Shown here: positions 52,098 through 61,610 of the stretch, in pieces
Position numbering within the stretch: the stretch's first letter is position 1
Layout of the letters: every line of letters starts with the position of its first letter
DNA from: Candidatus Planktophila lacus
Lineage (GTDB): Bacteria > Actinomycetota > Actinomycetes > Nanopelagicales > Nanopelagicaceae
DNA: 64,000 nt
Direction of reading: 5' to 3'
Assembly (NCBI RefSeq): GCF_002288325.1
Contig: NZ_CP016780.1
Span: 868,001-932,000 of the forward strand
Made by a program: the position numbers and the translations under genes
Notes under the pieces: model-generated
Databases searched by the model: none
Told to the model about the DNA's origin: nothing
What the model saw: only the letters and a program-made list of their open reading frames with translations

Positions 52098-53570
52098 GTG
52101 TCAAAAAAGCCCGTCCAATTAGATAAAGATGGTTTAGATCCAAATCGCTGGCGCACGCTCTTTGTGGTTGCCATTTCTCAATTAATGGTCGTTCTCGACT
52201 CATCAATTGTAAATATTGCTATCCCAAGTGCAAAGGCTGATCTCGGGATTACCGATGCAAATCAGCAGTGGGTTATCACTGCCTACACCTTGGCTTTTGG
52301 TTCTTTGCTTCTAATTGGCGGGCGCATTGGTGACTTCATGGGCCGTAAGAAAATCTTTATCATCGGGCTCGCAGGTTTCGCAGCCGCTTCCGCTCTTGGC
52401 GGAGTAGCTGCAAATCAAGAGTTGCTCTTTGCTTCCCGTGCGCTACAAGGTGTTTTCGGTGCCCTTCTTGCACCTGCAGCACTGGCAATTATTTCTGTAA
52501 CTTTCACAGTACCTGCAGAGCGCGCTAAAGCATTCGGTGTCGTTGGCGCAATCTCAGGCGGAGGCGCAGCCATTGGATTAATCCTTGGCGGAACCCTTAC
52601 TGAGTACTTCTCATGGCGCTGGTGTTTAGGTGTCAACGTTCCGATCGCGGTATTCGCTGGCTTAATGGCCTTCTTCTATGTCAGAGAATCAAAAGCTGGC
52701 GGCGAACATAGCTACGACATTCCTGGTGTTATCACTGCAACTGCAGGTCTCTTCTCGCTGACTTACGGTTTTAATGAAGCAGCGACCAAGGGTTGGTCAT
52801 CACAGAGCACAATTACATTCTTAGTTGTCGCCGTACTTCTCTTGGTTTCATTTGTTGTAATCGAAGCCAAGGTTTCAAATCCAATGATGCCGCTGCGCGT
52901 TGTAACAGAGCGCAACCGCGGTGGTTCATACCTAGGTTCCCTAATCGTCGGAGCCGGTCTCTTCTCGATGTTCTTATTCCTAGGTCTTTACCTACAAGTC
53001 GTACTTGGGTACTCACCACTTAAATCAGGTTTTGCATTCCTGCCATTTACTGCAGGAATCATCGTGTTCGCGGGAATTGCTTCTCAGCTCTTGCCTAAAT
53101 TCGGTCCTCGTCCGCTGATGGTGCCAGGCTTAGTTTTCGCAGGTATTGGTCTGCTTATGTTGACCTTGATTACCCCAGAAACTTCCTACGTAACGCATGT
53201 GCTTCCATCGCTTCTCATTATGAGCTCTGGAATGGCGCTGGTCTTTATTCCACTAACTTCAACTTCACTACACGGGGTTAGCAATCAAGATACTGGCGTC
53301 GCTAGCGCGATGATCAATACCAGCCAGCAGGTTGGTGGATCACTCGGTACTGCACTACTTAATACAGTCGCGGCAACCGCTGCGACTAACTACATCGCGG
53401 CAAACCAAAGTATGGGCGAAAAGGTGCAAGCCTTTGGAATCACACATGGTTTCACAGTTGCATTTACCGTATCTGCTGGCTTGTTATTTGCTGGTGCGAT
53501 CGTGCTCTTCTTCTTTATCAACGTTGGGAAAGATTCTCTCGTTGAAACAGAAGGCGTTTCAGTTCACTAA
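52098..53570 (+). CDS. DHA2-type MFS transporter (14 TMS)
   Basis: A 490-residue major facilitator protein with about 14 hydrophobic helices, the layout of DHA2 drug:proton antiporters (EmrB/QacA type). Motif D1-like LDSSIVNIAIPS is in helix 1 and motif A GGRIGDFMGRKK follows helix 2. GTG 52098 is chosen because GAGGAG lies 6 nt upstream. It is one of only three plus-strand genes and converges with gatB at a 10-bp gap. The substrate is unknown; a link to amino acid export is possible from its position opposite ilvD but not shown. Confidence 0.88.
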   Translation: MSKKPVQLDKDGLDPNRWRTLFVVAISQLMVVLDSSIVNIAIPSAKADLGITDANQQWVITAYTLAFGSLLLIGGRIGDFMGRKKIFIIGLAGFAAASALGGVAANQELLFASRALQGVFGALLAPAALAIISVTFTVPAERAKAFGVVGAISGGGAAIGLILGGTLTEYFSWRWCLGVNVPIAVFAGLMAFFYVRESKAGGEHSYDIPGVITATAGLFSLTYGFNEAATKGWSSQSTITFLVVAVLLLVSFVVIEAKVSNPMMPLRVVTERNRGGSYLGSLIVGAGLFSMFLFLGLYLQVVLGYSPLKSGFAFLPFTAGIIVFAGIASQLLPKFGPRPLMVPGLVFAGIGLLMLTLITPETSYVTHVLPSLLIMSSGMALVFIPLTSTSLHGVSNQDTGVASAMINTSQQVGGSLGTALLNTVAATAATNYIAANQSMGEKVQAFGITHGFTVAFTVSAGLLFAGAIVLFFFINVGKDSLVETEGVSVH

Positions 53571-53580
53571 TAAATTAAAA

Positions 53581-55089
53581 TTAATTAGTTGGCTGACCTA
53601 AGTGGCCAAGTAGAAGCTCTCGTACGCGAGCAGCATCTGCTTGGCCCTTTGTCTCTTTCATGACTGCACCGATCAAAGCACCCGCTGCAGGAACATGTCC
53701 ATTACGGACTTTATCTGCAGTCTCTGCTTGCTCAGCACAAACCTTCTCAATGGCTGCCATTAGCGCGCCATCATCGTTAACAACTTTAATACCGCGCTTT
53801 GCCACAACTTCGGAAGGCTTTCCTTCGCCAGCGATTACGCCTTCTACAACTTGGCGGGCCAACTTATCTGTTAGCTCGCCTGCAGCAACTAGCGCAACGA
53901 TTTCAGCAACATCAGCAGGTGTGATTGAGAGATCTTGAATCGCAGAATCTTTTTCGTTTGCGATACGTGAGATTTCACCGAGCCACCAAGTACGCGCCTT
54001 AGTTGGTTCTGCACCAAGCAGAACGGTTGCTTCCACGATATCCAAAACGTCAGCGTTAATCATCGCGGCCATCTCTTTATCTGGAACAGACCATTCCTCT
54101 TTCAAGCGCTTACGACGTAGTGATGGGCGCTCCGGTAATTGCTTGCGAAGAGTTTCGATCCAGGCAGCATCTGGTGCAACTGGAACTAGATCTGGTTCAG
54201 GGAAGTAACGGTAATCCTCGGCTTGTTCTTTTGAGCGACCAGAACGAGTTAGCCCTGACTCTTCTTGGAAGTGACGAGTCTCTTGCTTAACTTTCTTGCC
54301 ATCATTTAGAAGTTCAGCGTGACGAATCATTTCACCGCGGATAGCGCGCTCGACAGAGCGAAGAGAGTTTACGTTCTTGGTTTCAGAGCGCGTTCCAAGA
54401 ACATCAGAACCGATTATGCGAAGCGAAACGTTGGCATCGCAACGAAGCGAGCCTTGCTCCATCTTTACATCCGAAACCTTTAAGCCGCGCAAGATGTCAC
54501 GGAGTTCGGCAACGTATGCCTTAGCAACTTCTGGCGCGTACTTGCCAGTGCCAGGAACAATCTTGGTAACGATTTCAACAAGTGGAATTCCGGCGCGGTT
54601 GTAATCAAGGAGCGAATATTCCGCGCCATGGATGCGGCCAGTTGCGCCACCAACGTGGAGCGACTTTCCGGTGTCTTCTTCCATGTGTACGCGTTCAATT
54701 TCGATGCGGAACTGCTTTGGACCTTCTTCAGTTTCGATCTCAACATCGACATATCCATCGAAACAGATTGGTTCGTCGTACTGCGAAATCTGGAAGTTCT
54801 TAGGCATATCTGGATAGAAATAATTCTTGCGGGCAAAGCGGCTATATGGCGCGATCTGGCAATTAAGTGCCAAGCCAATCTTGATCGTTGATTCGATCGC
54901 TGTGGCATTTACAACTGGTAGCGCGCCAGGTAGCGCCAAGCAGACTGGGCACGTTTGAGTGTTCGGCTCTGCACCGAAAGTGGTGCTGCAAGAGCAGAAC
55001 ATCTTGGACTCGGTATTTAGTTCAACGTGAACTTCTAGACCAAGTACTGGTTCGTACTTTGAAATTACATCGTCATAGGTAAGCGCCAT
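53581..55089 (-). CDS. gatB: Aspartyl/glutamyl-tRNA amidotransferase subunit B
   Basis: A 502-residue GatB. It phosphorylates mischarged Glu-tRNA-Gln or Asp-tRNA-Asn and transfers ammonia from GatA. The N-terminal [10 protein letters not shown] and FCSC-type segments are family features; the C-terminal YqeY-like tail binds tRNA. Start ATG 55089 overlaps gatA by one base. It is the last gene of the obg-proB-proA-gatCAB run. Confidence 0.96.
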   Translation of the reverse strand: MALTYDDVISKYEPVLGLEVHVELNTESKMFCSCSTTFGAEPNTQTCPVCLALPGALPVVNATAIESTIKIGLALNCQIAPYSRFARKNYFYPDMPKNFQISQYDEPICFDGYVDVEIETEEGPKQFRIEIERVHMEEDTGKSLHVGGATGRIHGAEYSLLDYNRAGIPLVEIVTKIVPGTGKYAPEVAKAYVAELRDILRGLKVSDVKMEQGSLRCDANVSLRIIGSDVLGTRSETKNVNSLRSVERAIRGEMIRHAELLNDGKKVKQETRHFQEESGLTRSGRSKEQAEDYRYFPEPDLVPVAPDAAWIETLRKQLPERPSLRRKRLKEEWSVPDKEMAAMINADVLDIVEATVLLGAEPTKARTWWLGEISRIANEKDSAIQDLSITPADVAEIVALVAAGELTDKLARQVVEGVIAGEGKPSEVVAKRGIKVVNDDGALMAAIEKVCAEQAETADKVRNGHVPAAGALIGAVMKETKGQADAARVRELLLGHLGQPTN

Positions 55090-56585
55090 TACTTGGCACC
55101 TCCCAAAACTGGAACCTGGTCAATTAAATATCCGCCCCATTTGCTCACCAAAGCTGCTTCAAGTGCGCCACCAACTTCATATAGACGTTGGTCTTGCATC
55201 GCTGGCGCCATGATCTGGAAACCAACTGGCAGACCATCTTCATCAGCTAATCCTGCTGGCAGGCTCATTCCGCAAATACCGGCAAGGTTTACCGGAATTG
55301 TTGCTACATCTGCCAAATACATCGCGATTGGATCTTCAGATTTTTCACCGATCTTAAAGGCGGTGATTGGTGATGTTGGTGAAACCAATACATCTGCCTT
55401 AGTAAATGCCTTCTTGTAATCTTCAATAATCAAGGTACGGATCTTCTGTGCACTGCCGTAGTACGCATCGTAATAACCAGATGAGAGTGCATATGTACCG
55501 AGGATGATGCGGCGCTTAACCTCGCGGCCAAATCCTGCTTCGCGGGTTGCGTTCATGACTGTTTCGGCAGATGCGCCATCGACATCGCCTGTCCGTAGTC
55601 CATAACGCATAGCGTCAAAGCGGGCTAAGTTGGAAGAGCATTCAGATGGTGCGATCAAGTAGTAAGCAGCAAGTGCATATTCGAAACTTGGGCAATCAAC
55701 TTCAACGATTTCAGCGCCAAGAGATGCAAGTAGCTCAAGTGATTCGTTAAAACGGGCAAGGACACCGTTCTGATAACCATCGCCCTGCAACTGCTTGATT
55801 ACGCCGATCTTCTTTCCCTTTACATCTGCGCTACGTGCTGCAGCAACAACGTTTGGAACAGCGGCGTTAATGCTCGTTGCATCCTTAGGATCATGTCCGG
55901 CCATGACTTCATGCAAGAGCGCCGTATCTAATACTGTGCGACCAAATGGACCTGCTTGATCAAGACTTGAGGAGTAAGCGATAAGACCGTAACGAGAAAC
56001 TGCTCCGTAAGTTGGACGAACGCCAACGATTCCAGTTAGCGCTGCAGGTTGGCGAATCGAACCGCCAGTATCAGAACCAACTGCGATGGGCGCTTCAAAT
56101 GCGCTAACCGCTGCAGCTGATCCACCACTTGAACCACCTGGAGTGCGAGTTAAATCCCATGGATTAAAAGTTGGGCCATAGCCTGAGTTTTCAGTAGAAG
56201 AACCCATTGCGAATTCATCCATATTGGTTTTACCAAGAATTACAACGCCGGCCTGCTTTAACTTTGAAACGACAGTTGAGTCATACGGCGGTTTCCAACC
56301 CTGCAAGATCTTTGATCCCGCTGTTGTCGGTACGCCTTCTTGGGCTAAGACATCTTTAAGTGCAAGTGGAACACCTGCAAGTGGGTGCAACTTCTTTCCA
56401 GCAGCGCGTTCGGCATCAACTTTGGCGGCTTGGGCAAGTGCGTTTTCGCCATCGACATGTAGAAATGCTTTTACCTTTGAATCGACCTCACTGATGCGAT
56501 CTAAATGGCTTTGGGTAAGCGCAACCGAAGTCGTCTCCCCCGATGTCAGGGATGCTGACATTTGTGCAGCAGTCTTTTTAATCAT
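55089..56585 (-). CDS. gatA: Aspartyl/glutamyl-tRNA amidotransferase subunit A
   Basis: A 498-residue amidase-signature glutaminase subunit. The Ser-cisSer-Lys triad is visible: Lys77 (ALKDVL), the cis-Ser in [10 protein letters not shown] near 152-156, and Ser176 in [10 protein letters not shown]. It releases ammonia from glutamine for GatB. ATG 56585 overlaps the gatC stop by 4 bp. Confidence 0.96.
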   Translation of the reverse strand: MIKKTAAQMSASLTSGETTSVALTQSHLDRISEVDSKVKAFLHVDGENALAQAAKVDAERAAGKKLHPLAGVPLALKDVLAQEGVPTTAGSKILQGWKPPYDSTVVSKLKQAGVVILGKTNMDEFAMGSSTENSGYGPTFNPWDLTRTPGGSSGGSAAAVSAFEAPIAVGSDTGGSIRQPAALTGIVGVRPTYGAVSRYGLIAYSSSLDQAGPFGRTVLDTALLHEVMAGHDPKDATSINAAVPNVVAAARSADVKGKKIGVIKQLQGDGYQNGVLARFNESLELLASLGAEIVEVDCPSFEYALAAYYLIAPSECSSNLARFDAMRYGLRTGDVDGASAETVMNATREAGFGREVKRRIILGTYALSSGYYDAYYGSAQKIRTLIIEDYKKAFTKADVLVSPTSPITAFKIGEKSEDPIAMYLADVATIPVNLAGICGMSLPAGLADEDGLPVGFQIMAPAMQDQRLYEVGGALEAALVSKWGGYLIDQVPVLGGAK

Positions 56586-56881
56586 TCCGCTTCACCAAGA
56601 ATTTGTGGAACGCGAAAGCGTTGATCTTCTTGTGCAGGGGCCCCAGATAACGCTTGCTCTGGAGTAAGGCTTGGTTGCACCTGATCTTCACGGAAAATGT
56701 TTTCAATTGGCTGCGGATGAGATGTTGCCTTAACGCCTTCTAAATCCAGCTCTTGAACTCGCGCTACTGCGTCGAGGATGCTGCCAAATTGTGATGCCAG
56801 ATTTACGAGTTCATCCTCGGTCATCTCAATGCGGGCAAGCGATGCCAACTTTGCGACATCATCACGGGAAAGGCTGCTCAT
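56582..56881 (-). CDS. gatC: Aspartyl/glutamyl-tRNA amidotransferase subunit C
   Basis: A 99-residue belt subunit that stabilises the GatA-GatB contact. The [15 protein letters not shown] start is typical. ATG 56881, 28 bp after proA. Together with GatA and GatB it provides Gln-tRNA-Gln and probably Asn-tRNA-Asn in organisms lacking the direct synthetases. Confidence 0.94.
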   Translation of the reverse strand: MSSLSRDDVAKLASLARIEMTEDELVNLASQFGSILDAVARVQELDLEGVKATSHPQPIENIFREDQVQPSLTPEQALSGAPAQEDQRFRVPQILGEAE

Positions 56882-56909
56882 AGTGTGTGAAGTTTAATGA
56901 GAAAGCGGG

Positions 56910-58178
56910 TTACGAGCGAATTTGCCCATCACCCGTGACGATCCAAGTGGTTGTGGTCATCGCTTCTAAGCCCATTGGGCCGCGGGCATGAAGTTTCTGA
57001 TTTGAGATGCCGATTTCAGCGCCAAATCCCATTTGTTCGCCATCAGTAAAGCGCGTAGAAGTATTGACCATCACGGCTGCGCAATCAGCAAGTGCGATGA
57101 AACGGTCTGCGTTCTCTTTCTTCTCAGTCACGATCGCTTCGGTGTGATTAGTGCCGTACTTTGCGATGTGATCTGCTGCAGCATCAACTGAATCAACAAC
57201 TCCGACATTCATCTCAAGGATTCCGTACTCGGTGCACCAATTTTCATCTGTTGCAGGAGTTGATGCGATCCCAAACTTTTCAGCAACCTTTTGTGCAGTT
57301 GCATCAGCGTGCAAGATAACGCCAGCATCAGATAGCGCCTTGAGCGCCATCGGCAAAAATGTTGGTGCAATGGCTCGGTGAACCAAAAGAGTTTCGGCTG
57401 CGTTGCAAACACTTGGGCGATGGGTCTTGGAGTTAATCAAGATTGGAAGAGCTTTTTCAATATCTGCAAATTCGTCAACGTAGACATGGCAAACACCAGC
57501 ACCGGTTTCGATAGTTGGAACTGTAGATTCATCGACCACCATGCGGATTAGCGCGGCGCTGCCACGTGGAATAACTAGATCAACTTTGCCACGTGCGTTT
57601 AGCAGTGCTTTAACGGTTGCACGATCTTCGGATGGAACCAATTGAATTACCTCTGGTGAAATTTTTGTTGTGGCTAGCGCATCTCGGATAACGGTTACGA
57701 GAACCTGGTTGCTCGCCGCCGCTGTAGAAGAGCCACGCAACAACGCTGCGTTGCCGGACATTAGCAAGATAACTGCAGCATCTACCGTGACATTTGGACG
57801 GGCTTCGTAAACCATTCCGATGACGCCAAATGGAACAGATACTTGTTTAAGATCTAAACCATTTGGCAGAGTTGATTGGCGCAACACTTGTCCAAGTGGA
57901 TCTGGAAGATCAGCGACCAAGCGCGCGCCATTAGCCATTCCGGCAACTCGAGATTCGGTAAGAAGTAAACGATCCTGCATCTGAGGATGCATATCCTCAG
58001 ATTTTGCTCGCGCAATATCTTCGGCATTAGCCTTTAAAATCTCGGCACTACGAGTTTCGATAGCGGCAGCAATTGCATATAAAGCAGCCTTGCGTTCGGT
58101 ACCTGTTGCAGTAGATAGCGTGCGTGCCGCAGCACGCGCCTTTAGAGCTAAATCCGAAACTATCTCGACTGCATCCAT
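56910..58178 (-). CDS. proA: Gamma-glutamyl phosphate reductase
   Basis: A 422-residue NADPH-dependent reductase giving glutamate semialdehyde for proline. The catalytic cysteine lies in SVCNAAETLL near residue 258, within an aldehyde-dehydrogenase fold. ATG 58178, 23 bp after proB. The two proline genes adjoin obg as in many actinobacteria. Confidence 0.95.
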   Translation of the reverse strand: MDAVEIVSDLALKARAAARTLSTATGTERKAALYAIAAAIETRSAEILKANAEDIARAKSEDMHPQMQDRLLLTESRVAGMANGARLVADLPDPLGQVLRQSTLPNGLDLKQVSVPFGVIGMVYEARPNVTVDAAVILLMSGNAALLRGSSTAAASNQVLVTVIRDALATTKISPEVIQLVPSEDRATVKALLNARGKVDLVIPRGSAALIRMVVDESTVPTIETGAGVCHVYVDEFADIEKALPILINSKTHRPSVCNAAETLLVHRAIAPTFLPMALKALSDAGVILHADATAQKVAEKFGIASTPATDENWCTEYGILEMNVGVVDSVDAAADHIAKYGTNHTEAIVTEKKENADRFIALADCAAVMVNTSTRFTDGEQMGFGAEIGISNQKLHARGPMGLEAMTTTTWIVTGDGQIRS

Positions 58179-58201
58179 TGGAAAAGTTTATCGGTTTCTA
58201 T

Positions 58202-59320
58202 TTATCCGAGGAGGACTAAATCATCGCGGTGAACTAGCTCGCGCTCATATTCTGCGCCCAAAGTTGCCGCAAGCTCTTTAGTGGAGCGACCCAGCATCTG
58301 TGGGATTTCATGCGAATCAAATGCCACAAGTCCTCGTGCAATAACTTTCTTATCTGCACTCATTATTTCGACAGTATCCCCGGCGATGAATTCGCCTTCA
58401 ACCGCAGTAACACCGGCAGGTAGAAGTGAAACTCCTCTTTCGAGAATCGCTGTTACTGCTCCAGCATCGAGAATTAAGCGACCGCGTGGAGTTGAGGCAT
58501 GTGCCAACCAGAGCAGACGCGATGTAGAACGTGTTCCGTGAGATGCAAAGAAGGTTCCGACTTCAGCGCCGGCTAGTGCATTTGCTGCATTAGTAAGCGA
58601 TGTAAGCAACATTGGAGTTCCCGCGCCCGTTGAGATGCGCGCAGCTTCAATTTTGGTAACCATTCCCCCGCTACCAACGCCGGCAGAACCTGCGCCACCA
58701 ATATCAAAATTCTCAATATCTGCGATGTGATCGACAAATGAGATTGCTTTTGCGCCCGCATGTGAAGGTGGGGCGTCATAGAGCGCATCAACATCTGAAA
58801 CCAGCACAAGTAAATCAGCGCCGATTAGTAGCGACACAAGCGCGGCTAAGCGATCGTTATCGCCGAAGCGGATCTCTTGCGTTCCAACTGAATCGTTCTC
58901 GTTGATGATTGGCACAACACCGAGTGAGAGCAGTTTATTTAACGTCTGTTGTGCGTTCTGATAGTGCGAACGACGAACCACATCTTCGGTTGTTAAAAGC
59001 ACCTGAGATGAGACCAAGTTATGGCGTGAAAAGTTCTCGTTGTACTTTGCAATAAGCAAGCCTTGGCCAACTGATGCTGCCGCTTGTTGCGTCGCTAAAT
59101 CCTTTGGACGGGTTGTTAAACCGAGTGGAGCAAGGCCGGCTGCGATTGCACCCGAAGAAACCAGAACAACTTCAGCACCACGTGAACGTAGTTGGGCAAC
59201 TGCATCAACGATTTGTGAAACCGCTTGGCTATCGAGGGCAGAACCTGCAGAACCGGTTAGCGAAGATGAACCAATTTTAATGACAACGCGTTTCGCACTT
59301 GTAACTGCGCTGCGGCTCAT
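58202..59320 (-). CDS. proB: Glutamate 5-kinase
   Basis: A 372-residue kinase for the first proline step. The N-terminal amino-acid-kinase domain has KIGSSSLTG and INENDSVGT segments, and a C-terminal PUA domain (about 275-370) is present as in E. coli ProB. ATG 59320 begins immediately after the obg stop with no spacer, implying coupled translation. Confidence 0.95.
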   Translation of the reverse strand: MSRSAVTSAKRVVIKIGSSSLTGSAGSALDSQAVSQIVDAVAQLRSRGAEVVLVSSGAIAAGLAPLGLTTRPKDLATQQAAASVGQGLLIAKYNENFSRHNLVSSQVLLTTEDVVRRSHYQNAQQTLNKLLSLGVVPIINENDSVGTQEIRFGDNDRLAALVSLLIGADLLVLVSDVDALYDAPPSHAGAKAISFVDHIADIENFDIGGAGSAGVGSGGMVTKIEAARISTGAGTPMLLTSLTNAANALAGAEVGTFFASHGTRSTSRLLWLAHASTPRGRLILDAGAVTAILERGVSLLPAGVTAVEGEFIAGDTVEIMSADKKVIARGLVAFDSHEIPQMLGRSTKELAATLGAEYERELVHRDDLVLLG

Positions 59321-60811
59321 TTACTTATCCTCTGCTGGTGTTGGATCCGTTAAGCGTGGAGTATGTGGGTCCTCCACGTTGTACTCCCATTGTTGCGCAA
59401 TTTCATCATCACTTAGTTGATCGACAACACGTTCTTCTACAACCCATGAGCCTTCTAGGCGTGAGTCTTCGCCGCGACGATGCAAGTGACCGGCTAATTG
59501 TTCGGCGCCAGCTTCAATAGTTGGCTCCCATTCGAAGACAACTTCATTATCGCCAGATCCGATACGTACTTCACTTCCGGCAACCGCTCCCTGCTTGAAC
59601 AACTCTTTTTCAACTCCGAGTTGTGCCAAGCGATCTGCCAAGTAACCGATTGCTTCAGCGTTCTTAAAGTTTGTCTGGCGAACCCAACGAACAACTTTCT
59701 GTCCGCGCACGCTAAATGAACCATCGGCATTGGCGCGAACAGTGAATCCTGAATCATCTACAGCTGTTGGACGCAAGATGATGCGAGTGCGTTCTTCGGT
59801 TGCAGCCTCGGCGCGCGCTTTCTGTACTAGGCGTGCCATTGCGTAGAGAAGTTCAGTTAAGCCTGCACGGCTTGCGGCAGAGACTGGGTAAACCTCATAG
59901 CCCTTATCGCGCAAAGTTTGCGCAACCATATCGGCCATTGCTTGGCCGTCAGGAAGATCAATTTTATTTAGCGCAATAATGCGCACGCGATCTTCGAGGC
60001 CGCCGTACTGTGCGAGTTCAGATTCAATGATTTCAAGATCTGTAATTGGGTTGCGATCTGTTTCTAGCGTTCCGCAATCGAGTACATGTACAAGTGCCAC
60101 ACAACGTTCGACGTGGCGCAAGAACTCAAGACCCAAACCTTTACCTTGTGAGGCTCCTGGAATGAGACCTGGAACATCGGCAACGGTAAAGCGGGTATCG
60201 CCTGCTTGAACAACACCTAAATTTGGAACCAAAGTTGTAAATGGATAGTCAGCGATCTTTGGGCGCGCAGCGGAAATTGCGGCAATTAACGAAGATTTTC
60301 CAGCGCTTGGATATCCAACAAGTGCAATGTCGGCAACTGATTTAAGTTCTAAGTAGAGAGTGCGTTCTTCACCTGGTTCGCCAAGGAGTGCAAAACCTGG
60401 CGCGCGACGCTTTGAAGATGAGAGAGCCAAGTTGCCGAGGCCACCATGTCCACCTTGTGCCGCAAGAAATGTTGTACCTACCCCAATTAAATCTGCAAGT
60501 TGATTTCCTTTATCGTCGAAAACCACTGTGCCATTTGGAACAGGAAGAATTAAATCTTCACCGTATGTACCATCTTTACGATCGCCATAGCCTTGTGAAC
60601 CAGATGTTGCTTTGCGATGAGGTGAATGGTGAAAATCAAGGAGCGTTGTAACGCTGGAATCGACGATCAAGATTATGTCGCCGCCGCGTCCACCGTTGCC
60701 GCCATCCGGGCCGCCTAGTGGTTTAAATTTTTCGCGCTTAACAGAGACGCAACCATCGCCGCCTTTTCCGGCAGCGGCATAGAGCGTTACGCGATCAACG
60801 AATGTTGTCAT
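59321..60811 (-). CDS. obg: Obg GTPase (CgtA/ObgE)
   Basis: A 496-residue ribosome-assembly and stress-linked GTPase. The glycine-rich Obg fold spans residues 1-160, the G1 motif GYPSAGKS is at 166-173, and an actinobacterial OCT domain follows the G domain, ending in an acidic tail. ATG 60811 has GGGAG upstream. It is separated from rpmA by a strong terminator, so obg-proB-proA-gatCAB probably has its own promoter in that 108-bp gap. Confidence 0.96.
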   Translation of the reverse strand: MTTFVDRVTLYAAAGKGGDGCVSVKREKFKPLGGPDGGNGGRGGDIILIVDSSVTTLLDFHHSPHRKATSGSQGYGDRKDGTYGEDLILPVPNGTVVFDDKGNQLADLIGVGTTFLAAQGGHGGLGNLALSSSKRRAPGFALLGEPGEERTLYLELKSVADIALVGYPSAGKSSLIAAISAARPKIADYPFTTLVPNLGVVQAGDTRFTVADVPGLIPGASQGKGLGLEFLRHVERCVALVHVLDCGTLETDRNPITDLEIIESELAQYGGLEDRVRIIALNKIDLPDGQAMADMVAQTLRDKGYEVYPVSAASRAGLTELLYAMARLVQKARAEAATEERTRIILRPTAVDDSGFTVRANADGSFSVRGQKVVRWVRQTNFKNAEAIGYLADRLAQLGVEKELFKQGAVAGSEVRIGSGDNEVVFEWEPTIEAGAEQLAGHLHRRGEDSRLEGSWVVEERVVDQLSDDEIAQQWEYNVEDPHTPRLTDPTPAEDK

Positions 60812-60870
60812 CTCTTAACGCTCCCTTCTGGTTTTTACTAAAATTGAAATCCATAAACCGGCCTGATAAA

Positions 60871-60903
60871 TAAAAAGAGCGAGCCACGAACGCGGCTCGC
60901 TCT
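60871..60903 (-). terminator. Strong terminator after rplU-rpmA
   Basis: AGAGCGAGCC (60876-60885) and GGCTCGCTCT (60894-60903) form a perfect 10-bp stem with an 8-nt loop. On the minus strand it is followed by TTTTTATTT. It lies 17 nt past the rpmA stop and should end the rplU-rpmA transcript. Confidence 0.92.
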
Positions 60904-60919
60904 CTTTGAGAAACCTAAA

Positions 60920-61177
60920 TTAAGCGACCGGTGCAACCACGTTCACTACACGGCGACCGCGAGCGCGACCGAATTCAACTGCTCCTGCAGCTAGTGCAAA
61001 GAGAGTGTCATCCTTACCGCGACCAACATTCTTTCCTGGGTGGAAATATGTTCCGCGTTGACGAACCAAAATTTCACCAGCGTTTACTTCTTGTCCGCCA
61101 AAGCGCTTGATACCGAGGTATTGCGGATTGGAATCGCGACCGTTACGTGTCGAGGAGACACCCTTCTTACTTGCCAT
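60920..61177 (-). CDS. rpmA: 50S ribosomal protein L27
   Basis: An 85-residue L27 located near the peptidyl transferase centre. The N-terminus [22 protein letters not shown] and the [17 protein letters not shown] segment are diagnostic. Start ATG 61177, 12 bp after rplU. A strong terminator follows. Confidence 0.97.
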   Translation of the reverse strand: MASKKGVSSTRNGRDSNPQYLGIKRFGGQEVNAGEILVRQRGTYFHPGKNVGRGKDDTLFALAAGAVEFGRARGRRVVNVVAPVA

Positions 61178-61189
61178 TGTTTACGCCCT

Positions 61190-61504
61190 TTATTTCACGC
61201 CGCTAATAGCGGTGATCTTGACTCGAGTTTGCTGTGCACGGAAACCTTGACGACGACGGTAACCGGTCTTGTTCATGTAACGAAGGATGTCGATCTTTGG
61301 ACCCTTTACTTCGTCAATTACTTCACCGGTAACTTTTACACCGCTAAGAACTTTTGCATCTGTTGTAACGCTGGCACCGTCTACGACAAGTAGCGCAGGA
61401 AAAGTTACGGTTGCACCAGCAGCCTGGTCGATACGATCGACAGTGATGGTTTCACCAACGGTGACTTTCTCCTGGCGTCCGCCAGCTTTAACGATTGCGT
61501 ACAC
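61190..61504 (-). CDS. rplU: 50S ribosomal protein L21
   Basis: A 104-residue L21 with the N-terminal [13 protein letters not shown] and the C-terminal [17 protein letters not shown] segments. The start is GTG 61504, with GGAG about 10 nt upstream. A promoter with near-consensus -35 box lies in the 106 bp before it (separate entry). Confidence 0.96.
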   Translation of the reverse strand: MYAIVKAGGRQEKVTVGETITVDRIDQAAGATVTFPALLVVDGASVTTDAKVLSGVKVTGEVIDEVKGPKIDILRYMNKTGYRRRQGFRAQQTRVKITAISGVK

Positions 61505-61565
61505 GATTCTTGCTCCAGTTCAGTTCACGCTCATGAGGCCCAGGTGGGCTTCTTTCGAGCAGAGG

Positions 61566-61598
61566 CTAAGGGTACGGATTTCGTACCCCTAGGGTCAA
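61566..61598 (-). promoter_or_regulatory. Predicted rplU promoter containing an inverted repeat
   Basis: On the minus strand TTGACC (complement of 61593-61598) and TACCCT (complement of 61569-61574) are separated by 18 bp. Between and over them lies the perfect inverted repeat GGGTACG-(5)-CGTACCC (61570-61576 and 61582-61588), extended by CTA/TAG. The repeat could be an operator on the -10 side of the promoter, or coincide with a leader hairpin if transcription starts further upstream. Confidence 0.55.
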
Positions 61599-61610
61599 AT
61601 TGAGGCTTTT

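Noticed and set aside
53571-53580. A bidirectional terminator between the convergent MFS and gatB genes
   Set aside because: The 10-bp gap is AT-rich but contains no stem long enough to support a call.
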